Assembly (NCBI RefSeq): GCF_900188345.1
Contig: NZ_FZOD01000002.1
Span: 308,594-372,593 of the forward strand
DNA length: 64,000 nucleotides
Origin: Streptosporangium subroseum
Lineage (GTDB): Bacteria > Actinomycetota > Actinomycetes > Streptosporangiales > Streptosporangiaceae
Direction of reading: 5' to 3'
Shown here: piece after piece, positions 18,255-25,704 of the stretch
Layout of the letters: every line of letters begins with the position of its first letter
Numbering within the stretch: position 1 is the first letter of the stretch
Notes under the pieces: model-generated
What the model saw: only the letters and a program-made list of their open reading frames with translations
What the model was told of the DNA's origin: nothing
Database searches by the model: none
Translations under genes and position numbers: made by a program

Positions 18255-18955
18255 CCCGTCTTCTTACGCTGATCGGATCCAATCAGGACTGAACGACAGT
18301 TTTCGATCAGAGCCCGGCGTGACAGACGGTCGGAGACCCGGGTGGTCTCGGGCAGACGGTAACGGGGGGTCAGATTGAGGACGTTGTGGCAGGCCGTGTC
18401 GAGGTCGACGCGGTGGCCGACGGAGACGAAGACCGGTTTGACCCCCCGCTGGGTGCGGAGCACGCGTCCGACGACGTCGCCGTCCAGCGTCAGATCGGTC
18501 CAGGAGCCCCGCTCGGGGGCGGGGTCGGGGTAGGTGCCGACGAAGGTCGTCTTGCCGACGCCGATCGTGGGCAGCCCGGTGAGCACGCCCAGATGACAGG
18601 CGAGGCCGAAGCGGCGGGGATGGGCCAGGCCGTACCCGTCGCAGACGATCAGTTCGGGGGTGACGGTCAGGCGGTCCAGGGCTTCGAGCAGGGCGGGAAT
18701 CTCGCGGAAGGCGAGCAGGCCGGGAACGTAGTCGAAGGTCACCTGCCCGCCGACGGTGACCTCTTCGACGACCTCCAGCGTCGTTCCGTCCAGTACGGCC
18801 ACCGCGGCGGCCAGCCGATCCCCCTCATAGGCCACGTCCACCCCCGCGACCCTTCCAGGGTCGCGAGGGCCGGGGTCGGTGAGGTCGAGCAGCGATCTGA
18901 GCTCGTCCTGGATCGCCTCGGCCTCCAGGACAGTCCGCGGAGTTCGCACCTTCAT
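18251..18955 (-). CDS. nfi: Endonuclease V (deoxyinosine 3' endonuclease)
   Basis: A 234-residue DNA-repair nuclease that cuts one phosphodiester 3' to deoxyinosine. Recognised from VAGVDVAYEG (catalytic Asp), YVPGLLAFREIP (the wedge region), CDGYGLAHPRRFGLACHLG (second catalytic Asp) and SVGHRVDL. Length is normal for the family. No ribosome site precedes the ATG at 18955, so the transcript may be leaderless. It leads a three-gene operon with the ankyrin protein and a Cys-motif protein. Confidence 0.93.
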   Translation of the reverse strand: MKVRTPRTVLEAEAIQDELRSLLDLTDPGPRDPGRVAGVDVAYEGDRLAAAVAVLDGTTLEVVEEVTVGGQVTFDYVPGLLAFREIPALLEALDRLTVTPELIVCDGYGLAHPRRFGLACHLGVLTGLPTIGVGKTTFVGTYPDPAPERGSWTDLTLDGDVVGRVLRTQRGVKPVFVSVGHRVDLDTACHNVLNLTPRYRLPETTRVSDRLSRRALIENCRSVLIGSDQRKKTG

Positions 18956-19160
18956 ATCTATATGATCGCCATTTTTAGGTCACGGCGTTATATCGCGGGA
19001 ACGTCCGGCGAAATTCGCGATGGCCGGGGAAGCGGTCGCGGGGCGAGAGTCCGGCGCGCCAGCCGGTCCGCGCGGGCTCCGGCGCGCCTCGTCCCTGCTT
19101 GCCCGGTGATCTGAAGAGAACCTATGGTGCGTGGACGGATCTTCGGGGAAAGGGCCATCC

Positions 19161-19457
19161 ATGTCAGTGCTCGTAGCGTTCAGCGTGACTCCGATCGGCG
19201 CGGGGGAGGACGTCGGCGAGCTCGTCGCCGAGGCCGTTCGGGTGGTCCGCGCGTCGGGGCTGCCGAACCGGACCGACGCCATGTTCACCACGGTCGAGGG
19301 GGAGTGGGACGAGGTCATGGCCGTGGTCAAGGACGCGGTCGCGGCGGTCGAGGCGCGCTGCGGGCGGGTCAGCCTCGTGCTCAAGGCCGACATCCGGGAC
19401 GGGCAGGGCGGCAGGCTGGACGCCAAGGTCGCCACCATCGAGAGGCACCTCGCCTGA
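19161..19457 (+). CDS. MTH1187/YkoF-type thiamine-binding-like protein (DUF77)
   Basis: A 98-residue single-domain ferredoxin-like fold protein: [11 protein letters not shown], then [10 protein letters not shown], a [19 protein letters not shown] segment and a final LVLKADIR strand. These match the thiamine-binding DUF77 family, whose members bind thiamine or a related ligand. Start 19161 follows GGGGAAAGG; an upstream in-frame ATG at 19131 has no such site. Its stop codon is inside the first unit of a repeat array. Confidence 0.85.
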   Translation: MSVLVAFSVTPIGAGEDVGELVAEAVRVVRASGLPNRTDAMFTTVEGEWDEVMAVVKDAVAAVEARCGRVSLVLKADIRDGQGGRLDAKVATIERHLA

Positions 19458-19580
19458 CACCCCACTCCCCGCCGGACGGAGCTCCGCCCAACGCCCTGCT
19501 CACCGTCAGGCGGCGCTCCGCCTGACACCCCGCCCAGGCCGGACGGAGCTCCGTCCAACGCCTCGCTCCCCGCCGGACGG
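19451..19580. repeat. Imperfect tandem repeat starting at the DUF77 stop codon, with palindromes
   Basis: A ~45-base unit beginning CGCCTGACACCCC occurs at 19451 and again at 19519 (period 68), with a partial third copy of CTCCCCGCCGGACGG at 19566. The first copy contains the gene's own TGA. Between them GTCAGGCGG/CCGCCTGAC forms a perfect 9-bp hairpin (19505-19526), and GGACGGAGCTCCGTCC (19541-19556) is a perfect palindrome. The structure may double as a terminator. Confidence 0.8.
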
Positions 19581-19616
19581 CATCTCGCTCGCAGCGAAAC
19601 GGGAACACCAAGCGGA

Positions 19617-20801
19617 GTGAAACCGTTTGCAAAGGCGGACGACTTCAGGAGTGTGGGCCGGATGGTGGCAGGCAGATCGATTGGACGTGTCCTCGCGGGC
19701 GGGCTGGCGCTGACCGCCGCCGGGTGGGCGCTGAAGAACATTCCAGCGGAGCTGGGCGGCCGGGCCGCGGGAGAGCGGCTGGAGCGGATGCGGCGCTCGC
19801 CGCAGTTCCGCGACGGCGTCTTCCACAACCCCATGCCCGGAGCCGTCACGCCGTCGGCTTCGAGCGCGCAGAACGTCCTCTGGAACATGATCTTCAATGC
19901 CGAGGAGCGCCACCCCTCCCTGCCGGTGCCCCTGGTGACCTCTCCGGCCGTCGCGCCGTCGGCGACGGGGCTGAGCGTCGTCTGGTACGGCCACGCCACC
20001 ACGTTGGTGGAGATCGAGGGCCGCCGCGTGCTCATCGACCCGGTGTGGAGCCACCGCGCCTCGCCGTCCCAGCTGGCCGGTCCGCGACGACTGCACCCGC
20101 TGCCGGTGCCGCTGAGCGACCTTCCCGTGCTCGACGCGATCGTGATCTCCCACGACCACTACGACCACCTCGACCGCGCGACGGTCCGCGCGCTCACCGC
20201 CATGCAGGCGGCGCCGTTCCTGGTGCCGCTGGGGATCGGCGCCCACCTGGAGCGCTGGGGGGTGCCCCTCTCACGGATCATCGAGCTCGACTGGGACGAG
20301 GAGGCGAGCGTCGCGGGCCTGCGGTTCGTCGCCACCGCCGCCAGGCACTTCTCGGGACGCACCTTCGCCCGCAACACAACCCTGTGGGGCTCATGGGTGA
20401 TCGCGGGCAAGGACAAGCGGGTCTTCTACGCGGGCGACTCCGGATATTTCGACGGCTACGCCGGGATCGGCGCCGCGCACGGCCCCTTCGACCTCACCCT
20501 CCTGCCGATCGGCGCGTACAGTCCCGCCTGGCCCGACATCCACATGAACCCGGAGGAGGCGGTCGCCGCCCACCTCGACCTGGGCGGCGAGCTGCTCCTC
20601 CCGGTTCACTGGGCGACCTTCGCACTCGCCATGCACCCCTGGGCCGAGCCCGTCGACCGCCTGTGGCGCGAGGCCAAGGCGCGCGACGTCCGCCTGGCGA
20701 TCCCCTGCCCCGGTGATCGCATCGACACCGGCGACGCGCCCCTGGTGGACAGCTGGTGGGAGCTCCTTCACGGCGGGGAGACGAACGGCCGGTCGCGGTA
20801 G
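19617..20801 (+). CDS. MBL-fold metal-dependent hydrolase (NAPE-PLD/UlaG-like)
   Basis: A 394-residue protein. An N-terminal hydrophobic stretch (RVLAGGLALTAAGWAL) could anchor it to the membrane. The metallo-beta-lactamase domain has VWYGHATTLVEI, SHDHYDHLD (HxHxDH metal ligands, residues ~179-187) and FYAGDSGYFDGY, with a late HWATF. The NAPE-PLD-like branch acts on phospholipids or lactones; the substrate here is unknown. The GTG at 19617 has a poor ribosome site; ATG 19665, after AGGAG, is an alternative. Confidence 0.85.
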   Translation: MKPFAKADDFRSVGRMVAGRSIGRVLAGGLALTAAGWALKNIPAELGGRAAGERLERMRRSPQFRDGVFHNPMPGAVTPSASSAQNVLWNMIFNAEERHPSLPVPLVTSPAVAPSATGLSVVWYGHATTLVEIEGRRVLIDPVWSHRASPSQLAGPRRLHPLPVPLSDLPVLDAIVISHDHYDHLDRATVRALTAMQAAPFLVPLGIGAHLERWGVPLSRIIELDWDEEASVAGLRFVATAARHFSGRTFARNTTLWGSWVIAGKDKRVFYAGDSGYFDGYAGIGAAHGPFDLTLLPIGAYSPAWPDIHMNPEEAVAAHLDLGGELLLPVHWATFALAMHPWAEPVDRLWREAKARDVRLAIPCPGDRIDTGDAPLVDSWWELLHGGETNGRSR

Positions 20802-20945
20802 GCCCGGCGTCCTCGGATCAGGCCCTGATCTGGTGGGTGATGGACGGGTCGGCGATGGCGGTGTCATCGGCCAGTAGGAACGCCTGCTCCGACAAACCAC
20901 CGGAGGAAGCGCTCACCCGGGCGAGGGCCTGTGGGGAGGGGCCGA

Positions 20946-21719
20946 TCACCGGGAGCCTTCCGGCGAGGACCGGACCGACAGACGGGTGCGGACGACGAGG
21001 TCGTGCAGGATCGAGGCCGAGGCCGAGGTCTCGGGAAGCCGGGAGGCGGCTCTGGCCTCCTCCAACTCCGCGGTCAGGCGGGCGACGTCGTGCGCCAGCC
21101 GTACCCGGTCGGGCGCGTCACCGGGCAGGAGGCCGTGCTCGGCGGAGCGTTTGGCGGCCATCAGGTCGCCGAGGTAGGCCGGGCCGCCGGTGAGCCGGGT
21201 GAGGTCGGCCTCCAGCTCCCCGGTGCGCATCAGGTGGATGCCGGTGAGCAGTACGCGGAAGGTGTAGAGCAGCGGCTTGAGCTCACCGGAGCGTTCGAAC
21301 AGCGACCACTGGGTGCGGGCGAAGCCCAGATAGTGGTGGGCGTGGTTGCGGGTGACGCATCCCGGGGCGGCGGCGATCATCTCCTGGTGGACCGGGGAGG
21401 TGGCCACCACCAGCGGTGAGAGCAACTGCTCCAGTACGTAGCCGTTGCGGCGCAGCAGCAGGCGGCAGAACTTGGCCAGGTCGTGGGTGACCAGGTCCAC
21501 CTCGACGCCGTGCCGTACCCAGGAACGGGTGAGGGTCTCCTCGCCCGTGTGCAGGCCGATCACCTCCTCAAGCGGCAGCAGGTGCACGCCGCGCAGGTCG
21601 ACGTCGGAGTCGACCGAGGGAAAGCCGTACAGGTGCGCGCCGCTGACCGTGGCGAAGGCCGCCGGGTGCGCCTCCTCGGCGGGGATCTCGGCCAGCCAGG
21701 CGGGCAGGGTGACGGTCAC
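20946..21719 (-). CDS. RlaP-type (Pol beta superfamily) nucleotidyltransferase, second of pair
   Basis: A 257-residue protein. The active-site region SGAHLYGFPSVDSDVDLRG (residues ~26-44) has the G-S/A-x-x-Y-G and D-S-D-x-D-x-R-G pattern of the COG3541/RlaP nucleotidyltransferases, followed by an all-helical domain. RlaP members have been linked to RNA repair by genome context. Its start overlaps the stop of the upstream paralogue by 4 bases. No RNA ligase gene lies next to it here. Confidence 0.75.
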   Translation of the reverse strand: MTVTLPAWLAEIPAEEAHPAAFATVSGAHLYGFPSVDSDVDLRGVHLLPLEEVIGLHTGEETLTRSWVRHGVEVDLVTHDLAKFCRLLLRRNGYVLEQLLSPLVVATSPVHQEMIAAAPGCVTRNHAHHYLGFARTQWSLFERSGELKPLLYTFRVLLTGIHLMRTGELEADLTRLTGGPAYLGDLMAAKRSAEHGLLPGDAPDRVRLAHDVARLTAELEEARAASRLPETSASASILHDLVVRTRLSVRSSPEGSR

Positions 21720-22366
21720 AGGGCGGCCTCTCTGGTGCTCATCAGGTATTCCTCCACGCGCCGCCGATCGGGTTCGGCGGGTAACACGCCCGTGCCGTCA
21801 AAGCCCGCGACCAGCTCGGAGCGCCAGCGGGTGACCTTATCCCAGGAGAGCTCTCCCCGCCGTACGGCGAGCAGCCGGTCGCGGTGGGCGTCCATCCGGA
21901 CCAGGGGCTCGCCGTGGTGGGCCAGGTGCAGGCCGCTGAGCAGCAGCCGGATCATGTGCATGGCCTGTTTCCACTTGGGACGCTCGGGATCCAGGCGGCG
22001 AAACTGGGCGTCGGCGTATCCGGTGAAGGTCTGGTGGGCACGCCTGGACAGGAAGGCGCGCCGGATGGCGAGCAACTCGTCGCCCGCCGGGGTGGCATGC
22101 TCGACGATCGGTGACCACAGGCACTCCAGGACCGTCGGGTTGGCCTCCAGGGCGAGCCCGCAGAACCGCTCGACCTCCCACGAGAACTGCTCGGACAGCG
22201 GTCCCTCGACGTGGGTGGGCGGCTTGACCAGCCGCCAGAACAACCGGGTCGGCGTCACGAAGACCCCGCGCCGGTCGACGTCGGATTCCTCGGTTTCCAG
22301 GCCGTAGGCGCGCGAGCCGACCACCACCGACAGCACCGAGTGCGCCGGGAGGCACAGTGTTTCCAT
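21716..22366 (-). CDS. RlaP-type (Pol beta superfamily) nucleotidyltransferase, first of pair
   Basis: A 216-residue paralogue of the next gene. VVGSRAYGLETEESDVDRRG (residues ~17-36) is a better match to the canonical GSRAYG...SDxDxRG active site. The rest is helical, with a conserved-looking RRAHQTFTGYADAQFRRLD segment. ATG 22366 sits about 7 nt after AGGG; a GTG at 22372 is the alternative. The coupled tandem suggests a heteromer or two linked substrates; this is inference. Confidence 0.78.
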   Translation of the reverse strand: METLCLPAHSVLSVVVGSRAYGLETEESDVDRRGVFVTPTRLFWRLVKPPTHVEGPLSEQFSWEVERFCGLALEANPTVLECLWSPIVEHATPAGDELLAIRRAFLSRRAHQTFTGYADAQFRRLDPERPKWKQAMHMIRLLLSGLHLAHHGEPLVRMDAHRDRLLAVRRGELSWDKVTRWRSELVAGFDGTGVLPAEPDRRRVEEYLMSTREAAL

Positions 22367-22439
22367 CCGCACACCCTGCCAGCCCGGCGCTTGTTCGCGA
22401 CACGGGGTTTCCTCACCCGGGCCGGATCACCCCGTCGGC

Positions 22440-22685
22440 TCAGGGGCGGCCGCGGGCGGCGAAGTACGGCCGGAACCCCTGGCTCTTGTCGGCTTTGATC
22501 AGGGTCTCCACCACCTTGCCCTTGAGGTCCACCACTCCCACACCGGTGTTGGTGGAGGCGATGAGGTGCTTGTCGTCGTACCAGCCGAGGGTGGTTCCCC
22601 ACGTCGGGCTGAATCCGAGGCTGATCTGGGTCACGGCCTTACCGGTCGCGGACAGCGCGAGCGCGAGGCCGATGCGGACGAACAT
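22440..22685 (-). pseudogene. Short protein, possible truncated beta-propeller
   Basis: Encodes 81 residues after a strong GGGGAGA site. An N-terminal hydrophobic segment (MFVRIGLALALSATGKAV) joins LGWYDDKHLIASTNTGVGVVDLKGKVVETL, which looks like the last blade of a TolB/WD40-like propeller (a strand pair ending in D-x-x-G-K). A full propeller would need 250 or more residues, so this may be another gene with its middle deleted. It could equally be a small intact protein; I do not recognise a family. Confidence 0.4.
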
Positions 22686-22792
22686 GTGAATCTCCCCGTG
22701 GTGATCCGGAATCTGGATCTTGAGCGGAGGATCGTACACACGTCCGTAGGGACGATTCAGCGACTTTCATGATCTTAAAGATTTAAGCTGAT

Positions 22793-22822
22793 TCAGGCGG
22801 CGAGGGTGGCGTGCATCTCCCA
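22793..22822. repeat. 30-bp direct repeat, left copy (attL-like)
   Basis: Identical over 30 bases to 25675-25704; it begins TCAGGCGGCGAGGGTGGCGT. Sequence identity ends abruptly on both sides. Confidence 0.9.
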
Positions 22823-23088
22823 TCTCGGGAGGACGAGGTCCCAGGGATCGGTAGGAACCCTCGATACGGCGCGAGCGCCACGCGCTCCGTCGTTGCGGAC
22901 AGCAGAGAACGCTTCGGCCCTGCCCCCTGAAGCCTGGTGCAAACGGTCCGGCCCTTTCGGGTTCAATGAAGACTTCGGAAATCTGTGGGCAACAGTGAAA
23001 ACCGTGCTCAGATTAAGGTCAAGTGCCTGGACGCGCCGAGAAACCGAACCCCATGGTGGAGGTAGTGCGTCGTTCCAACCGGCACGCG

Positions 23089-23136
23089 ATGCCGGAGAAC
23101 ATCACCAATGGGATGTCGGAGAACATCACCAATGGG
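23089..23136. repeat. Two tandem 24-bp repeats
   Basis: ATGCCGGAGAACATCACCAA (plus TGGG) at 23089-23112 is repeated at 23113-23136 with one substitution (CCG to TCG). The 24-base period keeps frame and would encode MPENITNG/MSENITNG, but no ribosome site precedes it. The rest of the gene-free stretch 22823-23307 shows nothing else. Confidence 0.75.
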
Positions 23137-23307
23137 CGGCGACGGAAAACAGGGACACAGCCAGATGCCCTCCTCTGAGAGGACAAGGAAGCAGAAACTC
23201 CCAAGGTTCGCCTTCATGAGGATCGGCTCTCCTGAGCCATCCCTGGGCACCATTTCCTCTGATGGAGCCGCGGTTGTCGAGATGGCTTCATCTGGAAGGA
23301 GCCGAAG

Positions 23308-23661
23308 ATGTACGGAAAACGTCTGCTCATCGCCAGTCCGCTGATCGCCGCCCTCGCGTTTGGGACGGTCGGTATCTCGCAAGCTTCAGTCGTTCAAACT
23401 TCGGCCGCTCCGAAGTCCGTAAGCGCCGGCGACAGCCATATCGCGGCGCCCTTGAATGTCGCGCCGCCTCGGTGCAGGCGCGCATTCAACGGCCAGCTCA
23501 GGGAACTGTGCTCGTCCGGCTGGAACGAGGGATACACGGCCGGGAAAGCCTCATGCGGGAACCAGCTTAATAGCAACAAAAACTTCTCTCCAGCGATGCA
23601 AGATACCGCATACCTCCACGGCTACGACGGAGGGTTCGCAGCGGGCAAGGCTACGTGCTAG
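23308..23661 (+). CDS. Small secreted Cys-containing protein with duplicated GxxxGxxAGKAxC motif
   Basis: A 117-residue protein with a strong ribosome site (GGAAGGAG, 6 nt). A signal peptide (residues ~1-27) has a hydrophobic core LLIASPLIAALAFGTVGISQAS. The mature ~90 residues contain two related motifs, GWNEGYTAGKASC and GYDGGFAAGKATC, about 40 residues apart, and two further cysteines (CRRAF, ELC), so two disulfides are likely. A perfect intrinsic terminator follows 66 bases later. Function unknown; it lies in the putative island. Confidence 0.75.
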   Translation: MYGKRLLIASPLIAALAFGTVGISQASVVQTSAAPKSVSAGDSHIAAPLNVAPPRCRRAFNGQLRELCSSGWNEGYTAGKASCGNQLNSNKNFSPAMQDTAYLHGYDGGFAAGKATC

Positions 23662-23727
23662 CCGCTGCCGGATCGTAGCCGTACAAGGGTTCATGATCCC
23701 GTAAGGGTTCTCGAGCCAAAACCGGGT

Positions 23728-23754
23728 GGGCCTGTCCGAGGTTCGGACAGGCCC
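23728..23754 (+). terminator. Intrinsic terminator after the small secreted protein
   Basis: A perfect 12-bp stem (GGGCCTGTCCGA / TCGGACAGGCCC) with a GGT loop, followed by GTCTTCTGTT. The 23662-23978 gap otherwise holds only the opposite-strand hairpin at 23868. Confidence 0.85.
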
Positions 23755-23867
23755 GTCTTCTGTTGAGCTATCGGCTCTGGCTGTTAAGGCGGGTCTTGCG
23801 AGGAGGATGGGAAAGGGGGACACCTCGTCCCCTTTTGATGTGTGCGCGTCCGACTTCGACCATCAAA

Positions 23868-23896
23868 AGCGCCCACCTCTGCGGGAGACGGGCGCT
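23868..23896 (-). terminator. Likely terminator for the minus-strand island genes
   Basis: AGCGCCC (23868-23874) pairs with GGGCGCT (23890-23896). Read on the minus strand the stem is followed by TTTGATGG. It lies 82 bases past the stop of the gene at 23979. Confidence 0.5.
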
Positions 23897-23978
23897 CTTG
23901 TCGCCTTGAGGCCGGCGGATGAGCTTCTAGCGCAACCGAATATCGGCCCGAGCGAACGTGCACTTGTGCCGGCGGTGG

Positions 23979-24470
23979 TTAACGTGATGAGGAGCAGCCC
24001 CGCGGCAGCCAGAACTGGAGCGTAAACAGGTTGATTCGATAGATGTCGCGGGGAAAGCCCGGGTCCCGATCGTTGTCGACGAGCTTCGAACACACGCGCG
24101 TGTGCCACAGCGTCATCTCCTGACCTAGGTCGAAATCCGGGTAGTACCTCATCTCGCCCATGTAGTTACCCACCCCGCAGATCCGGCCGGATGCCATGAA
24201 TAGATTGCCGGTCCACAGCTCCTCCCACGCCGAGTCGATAGTGGCAGGGCCGTCCCATAGTTCGTAGCGCGCATAGATCCTGGAATCGGTTTCCGCGCAC
24301 ACGATGATCGCGTTCGGTCCCGTCGCTATCCGCTGATCCAGGCCGGGCTCCCTCATATCCTGGATGCCAGGCTGCATGGGGCGCAGGTCTTTCGCGGCCT
24401 CCAGGTCCGCGAAGCCGAAGAAGTCGCATATTTCTATTCCGTCGGAGTGCTCGGTGAGAATAATCTTCAC
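23979..24470 (-). CDS. Hypothetical protein in island
   Basis: A 163-residue acidic protein I do not recognise. It is rich in aromatic residues (YARYELWDG, AWEELWTGN, MGEMRYYPDFDLGQEMTLW) with no signal peptide or membrane span, and looks like a small alpha/beta immunity-type fold, though that is only an impression. The GTG start at 24470 has AGGAG only 2 nt upstream; no better in-frame start exists. It sits 106 bases downstream of another unrecognised gene on the same strand, probably cotranscribed. Lower GC than its chromosomal neighbours. Confidence 0.6.
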   Translation of the reverse strand: MKIILTEHSDGIEICDFFGFADLEAAKDLRPMQPGIQDMREPGLDQRIATGPNAIIVCAETDSRIYARYELWDGPATIDSAWEELWTGNLFMASGRICGVGNYMGEMRYYPDFDLGQEMTLWHTRVCSKLVDNDRDPGFPRDIYRINLFTLQFWLPRGCSSSR

Positions 24471-24576
24471 ATCTCCTGTGTTTTTTGGGAACGCGGACCG
24501 GTGGCGTGTCGCACCTGACAGTGAAGGATCAGCAATCGGGCGCGCTGTGCAGGGATATAGCGCTCGAAATAAAGCT

Positions 24577-25188
24577 TCAAGCTGAGCCTCGTAGGTTTTC
24601 TGTCACAAGTGCGTTCTGCGTGCTGTTGAGCCAGTCGCTGCTCAGCAAAGCGCCACTTGTCAAAGATATTAGGGCGAGAAGCGCCGAGTCCTGGTACCGA
24701 CCCGGGGTCGACCACCAGGCTGAGCGGACCGCCGCGATATTCTCGGCCAGAGCTGTTGTCTCGTCCAATTTCGGGTCGCGCAGGACGTTCGTGGTGCTCA
24801 TCTGCACCTGTCCGTCAGCGGAATAGAAGAGGCGATGCTGTACTGCCCCGGCCTCCCAACGAATGCCCCAGATGAAGGAACTCTCACCGAGGAGCGATGC
24901 AAGCCGCTCCTGGGTACCGGTAATATCGTAGGTGTCAAAGAAGAAGTACCCTCCCTCGTAGAAGTCGAGAAAGATTCTTGGGCTCTCTTCGTCGTCTTCC
25001 ATACCCTCTTTCACGTGGACTTCTTCAAGATGGAAGTCGTGTACACCCGAGAGGGCATCTCCGATCTGCTGAACAGAATGGAGGCCATCTATTGGTTCGA
25101 CCACCGTCCAGGCAATATGGTTGCACAGGATCCACTCGTTGACGGCGAGGACGGAATCATAATGGGCGATCAGTTCCTGCGCGTTCAC
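24577..25188 (-). CDS. Hypothetical protein, distantly DUF6461-like
   Basis: A 203-residue protein. NEWILCNHIAWTVVEPIDGL, then GYFFFDTYDITGTQERLASLLGESS and IRWEAGAVQHRLFYSADGQVQMS echo the layout of DUF6461 proteins (an aromatic strand, an LS-x-G-like helix, then Y-S/A-x-DG). The similarity is weaker than for the proteins at 9923 and 17265. The GTG at 25188 follows GGAG by 5 nt. First of a two-gene minus-strand unit with the gene at 23979. Codon choice is less GC-rich than the flanks, consistent with acquisition. Confidence 0.55.
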   Translation of the reverse strand: MNAQELIAHYDSVLAVNEWILCNHIAWTVVEPIDGLHSVQQIGDALSGVHDFHLEEVHVKEGMEDDEESPRIFLDFYEGGYFFFDTYDITGTQERLASLLGESSFIWGIRWEAGAVQHRLFYSADGQVQMSTTNVLRDPKLDETTALAENIAAVRSAWWSTPGRYQDSALLALISLTSGALLSSDWLNSTQNALVTENLRGSA

Positions 25189-25381
25189 GGTGGCTCCAAC
25201 AAGGATGGGCGTGGATGCATTTCGGACCCCATACCATATCGCAATACATTTCTTGCGATCTAGGGATTGCCGTACGATTCATCTCGCCGTTACCCGGCCC
25301 ATCTGGCACTAGGAAAAATGGTTCGATATCCACCCGGACCTCTGACGGATAGTTCCTTGCGCTCGGCGCATTTCTCGGGTG

Positions 25382-25507
25382 TCAGGCGTTCGAAGACGCT
25401 GGGGGCCGGCTTTGGAGGTTGTCGGCAAGCGGATGGATGGCGAGGGCGCCGACCTTCACCGATGCGGGTGCCAGTGCAACGTCCTCAACACCGGTGAGTT
25501 CAGCCAT
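25382..25507 (-). CDS. Small peptide gene (41 residues), unknown
   Basis: ATG 25507 has GGAGG with 4-nt spacing. The product starts MAELTGVEDVALAPASVKV, continues GALAIHPLADNLQSRPP and ends ASSNA. An acidic leader-like N-terminus followed by a distinct tail is the shape of a ribosomally made peptide precursor, but no modifying enzyme is encoded nearby and there is no Cys. It may also be the 3' remnant of a larger gene. Nothing else is seen in the 25189-25674 stretch. Confidence 0.4.
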   Translation of the reverse strand: MAELTGVEDVALAPASVKVGALAIHPLADNLQSRPPASSNA

Positions 25508-25674
25508 TTCGCCTCCGTGTCGGTCCGGTTCCTCCCGAGGGCGGCCGTTCTGTGGCGCTTGTATGCCTCCCGGCCTCCATCGTGCCGACGGCACCGAGAA
25601 CCAACCCCTTCACCGATGGCTCCGAGTGGGCCGGGAGGGGTCGTGTTTCCGGTTGAGTGGGCTGTCGGGCTGGG

Positions 25675-25704
25675 TCAGGCGGCGAGGGTGGCGTGCATCT
25701 CCCA
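25675..25704. repeat. 30-bp direct repeat, right copy inside pirin 3' end (attR-like)
   Basis: Spans the pirin stop (minus strand) and its last nine codons (WEMHATLAA). Exact match to 22793-22822. Confidence 0.9.

Larger units (their letters stand above)
22793..25704. mobile_element. Putative genomic island bounded by 30-bp direct repeats
   Basis: An exact 30-base sequence occurs at 22793-22822 and 25675-25704 in the same orientation. The right copy is the stop codon and last nine codons of the pirin gene; the left copy lies outside any gene. The ~2.85 kb between is visibly less GC-rich than the flanks, by eye, and carries only small unrecognised genes. This is the footprint expected when an element integrates at a gene's 3' end and restores it. 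No integrase or transposase is encoded, so it could be a decayed element or a recombination product. Confidence 0.5.

Noticed and set aside
23089..23178. Short ORF starting with the 24-bp repeat (MPENITNG...)
   Set aside because: No ribosome site and no conservation that I can recall; the repeat alone is reported.
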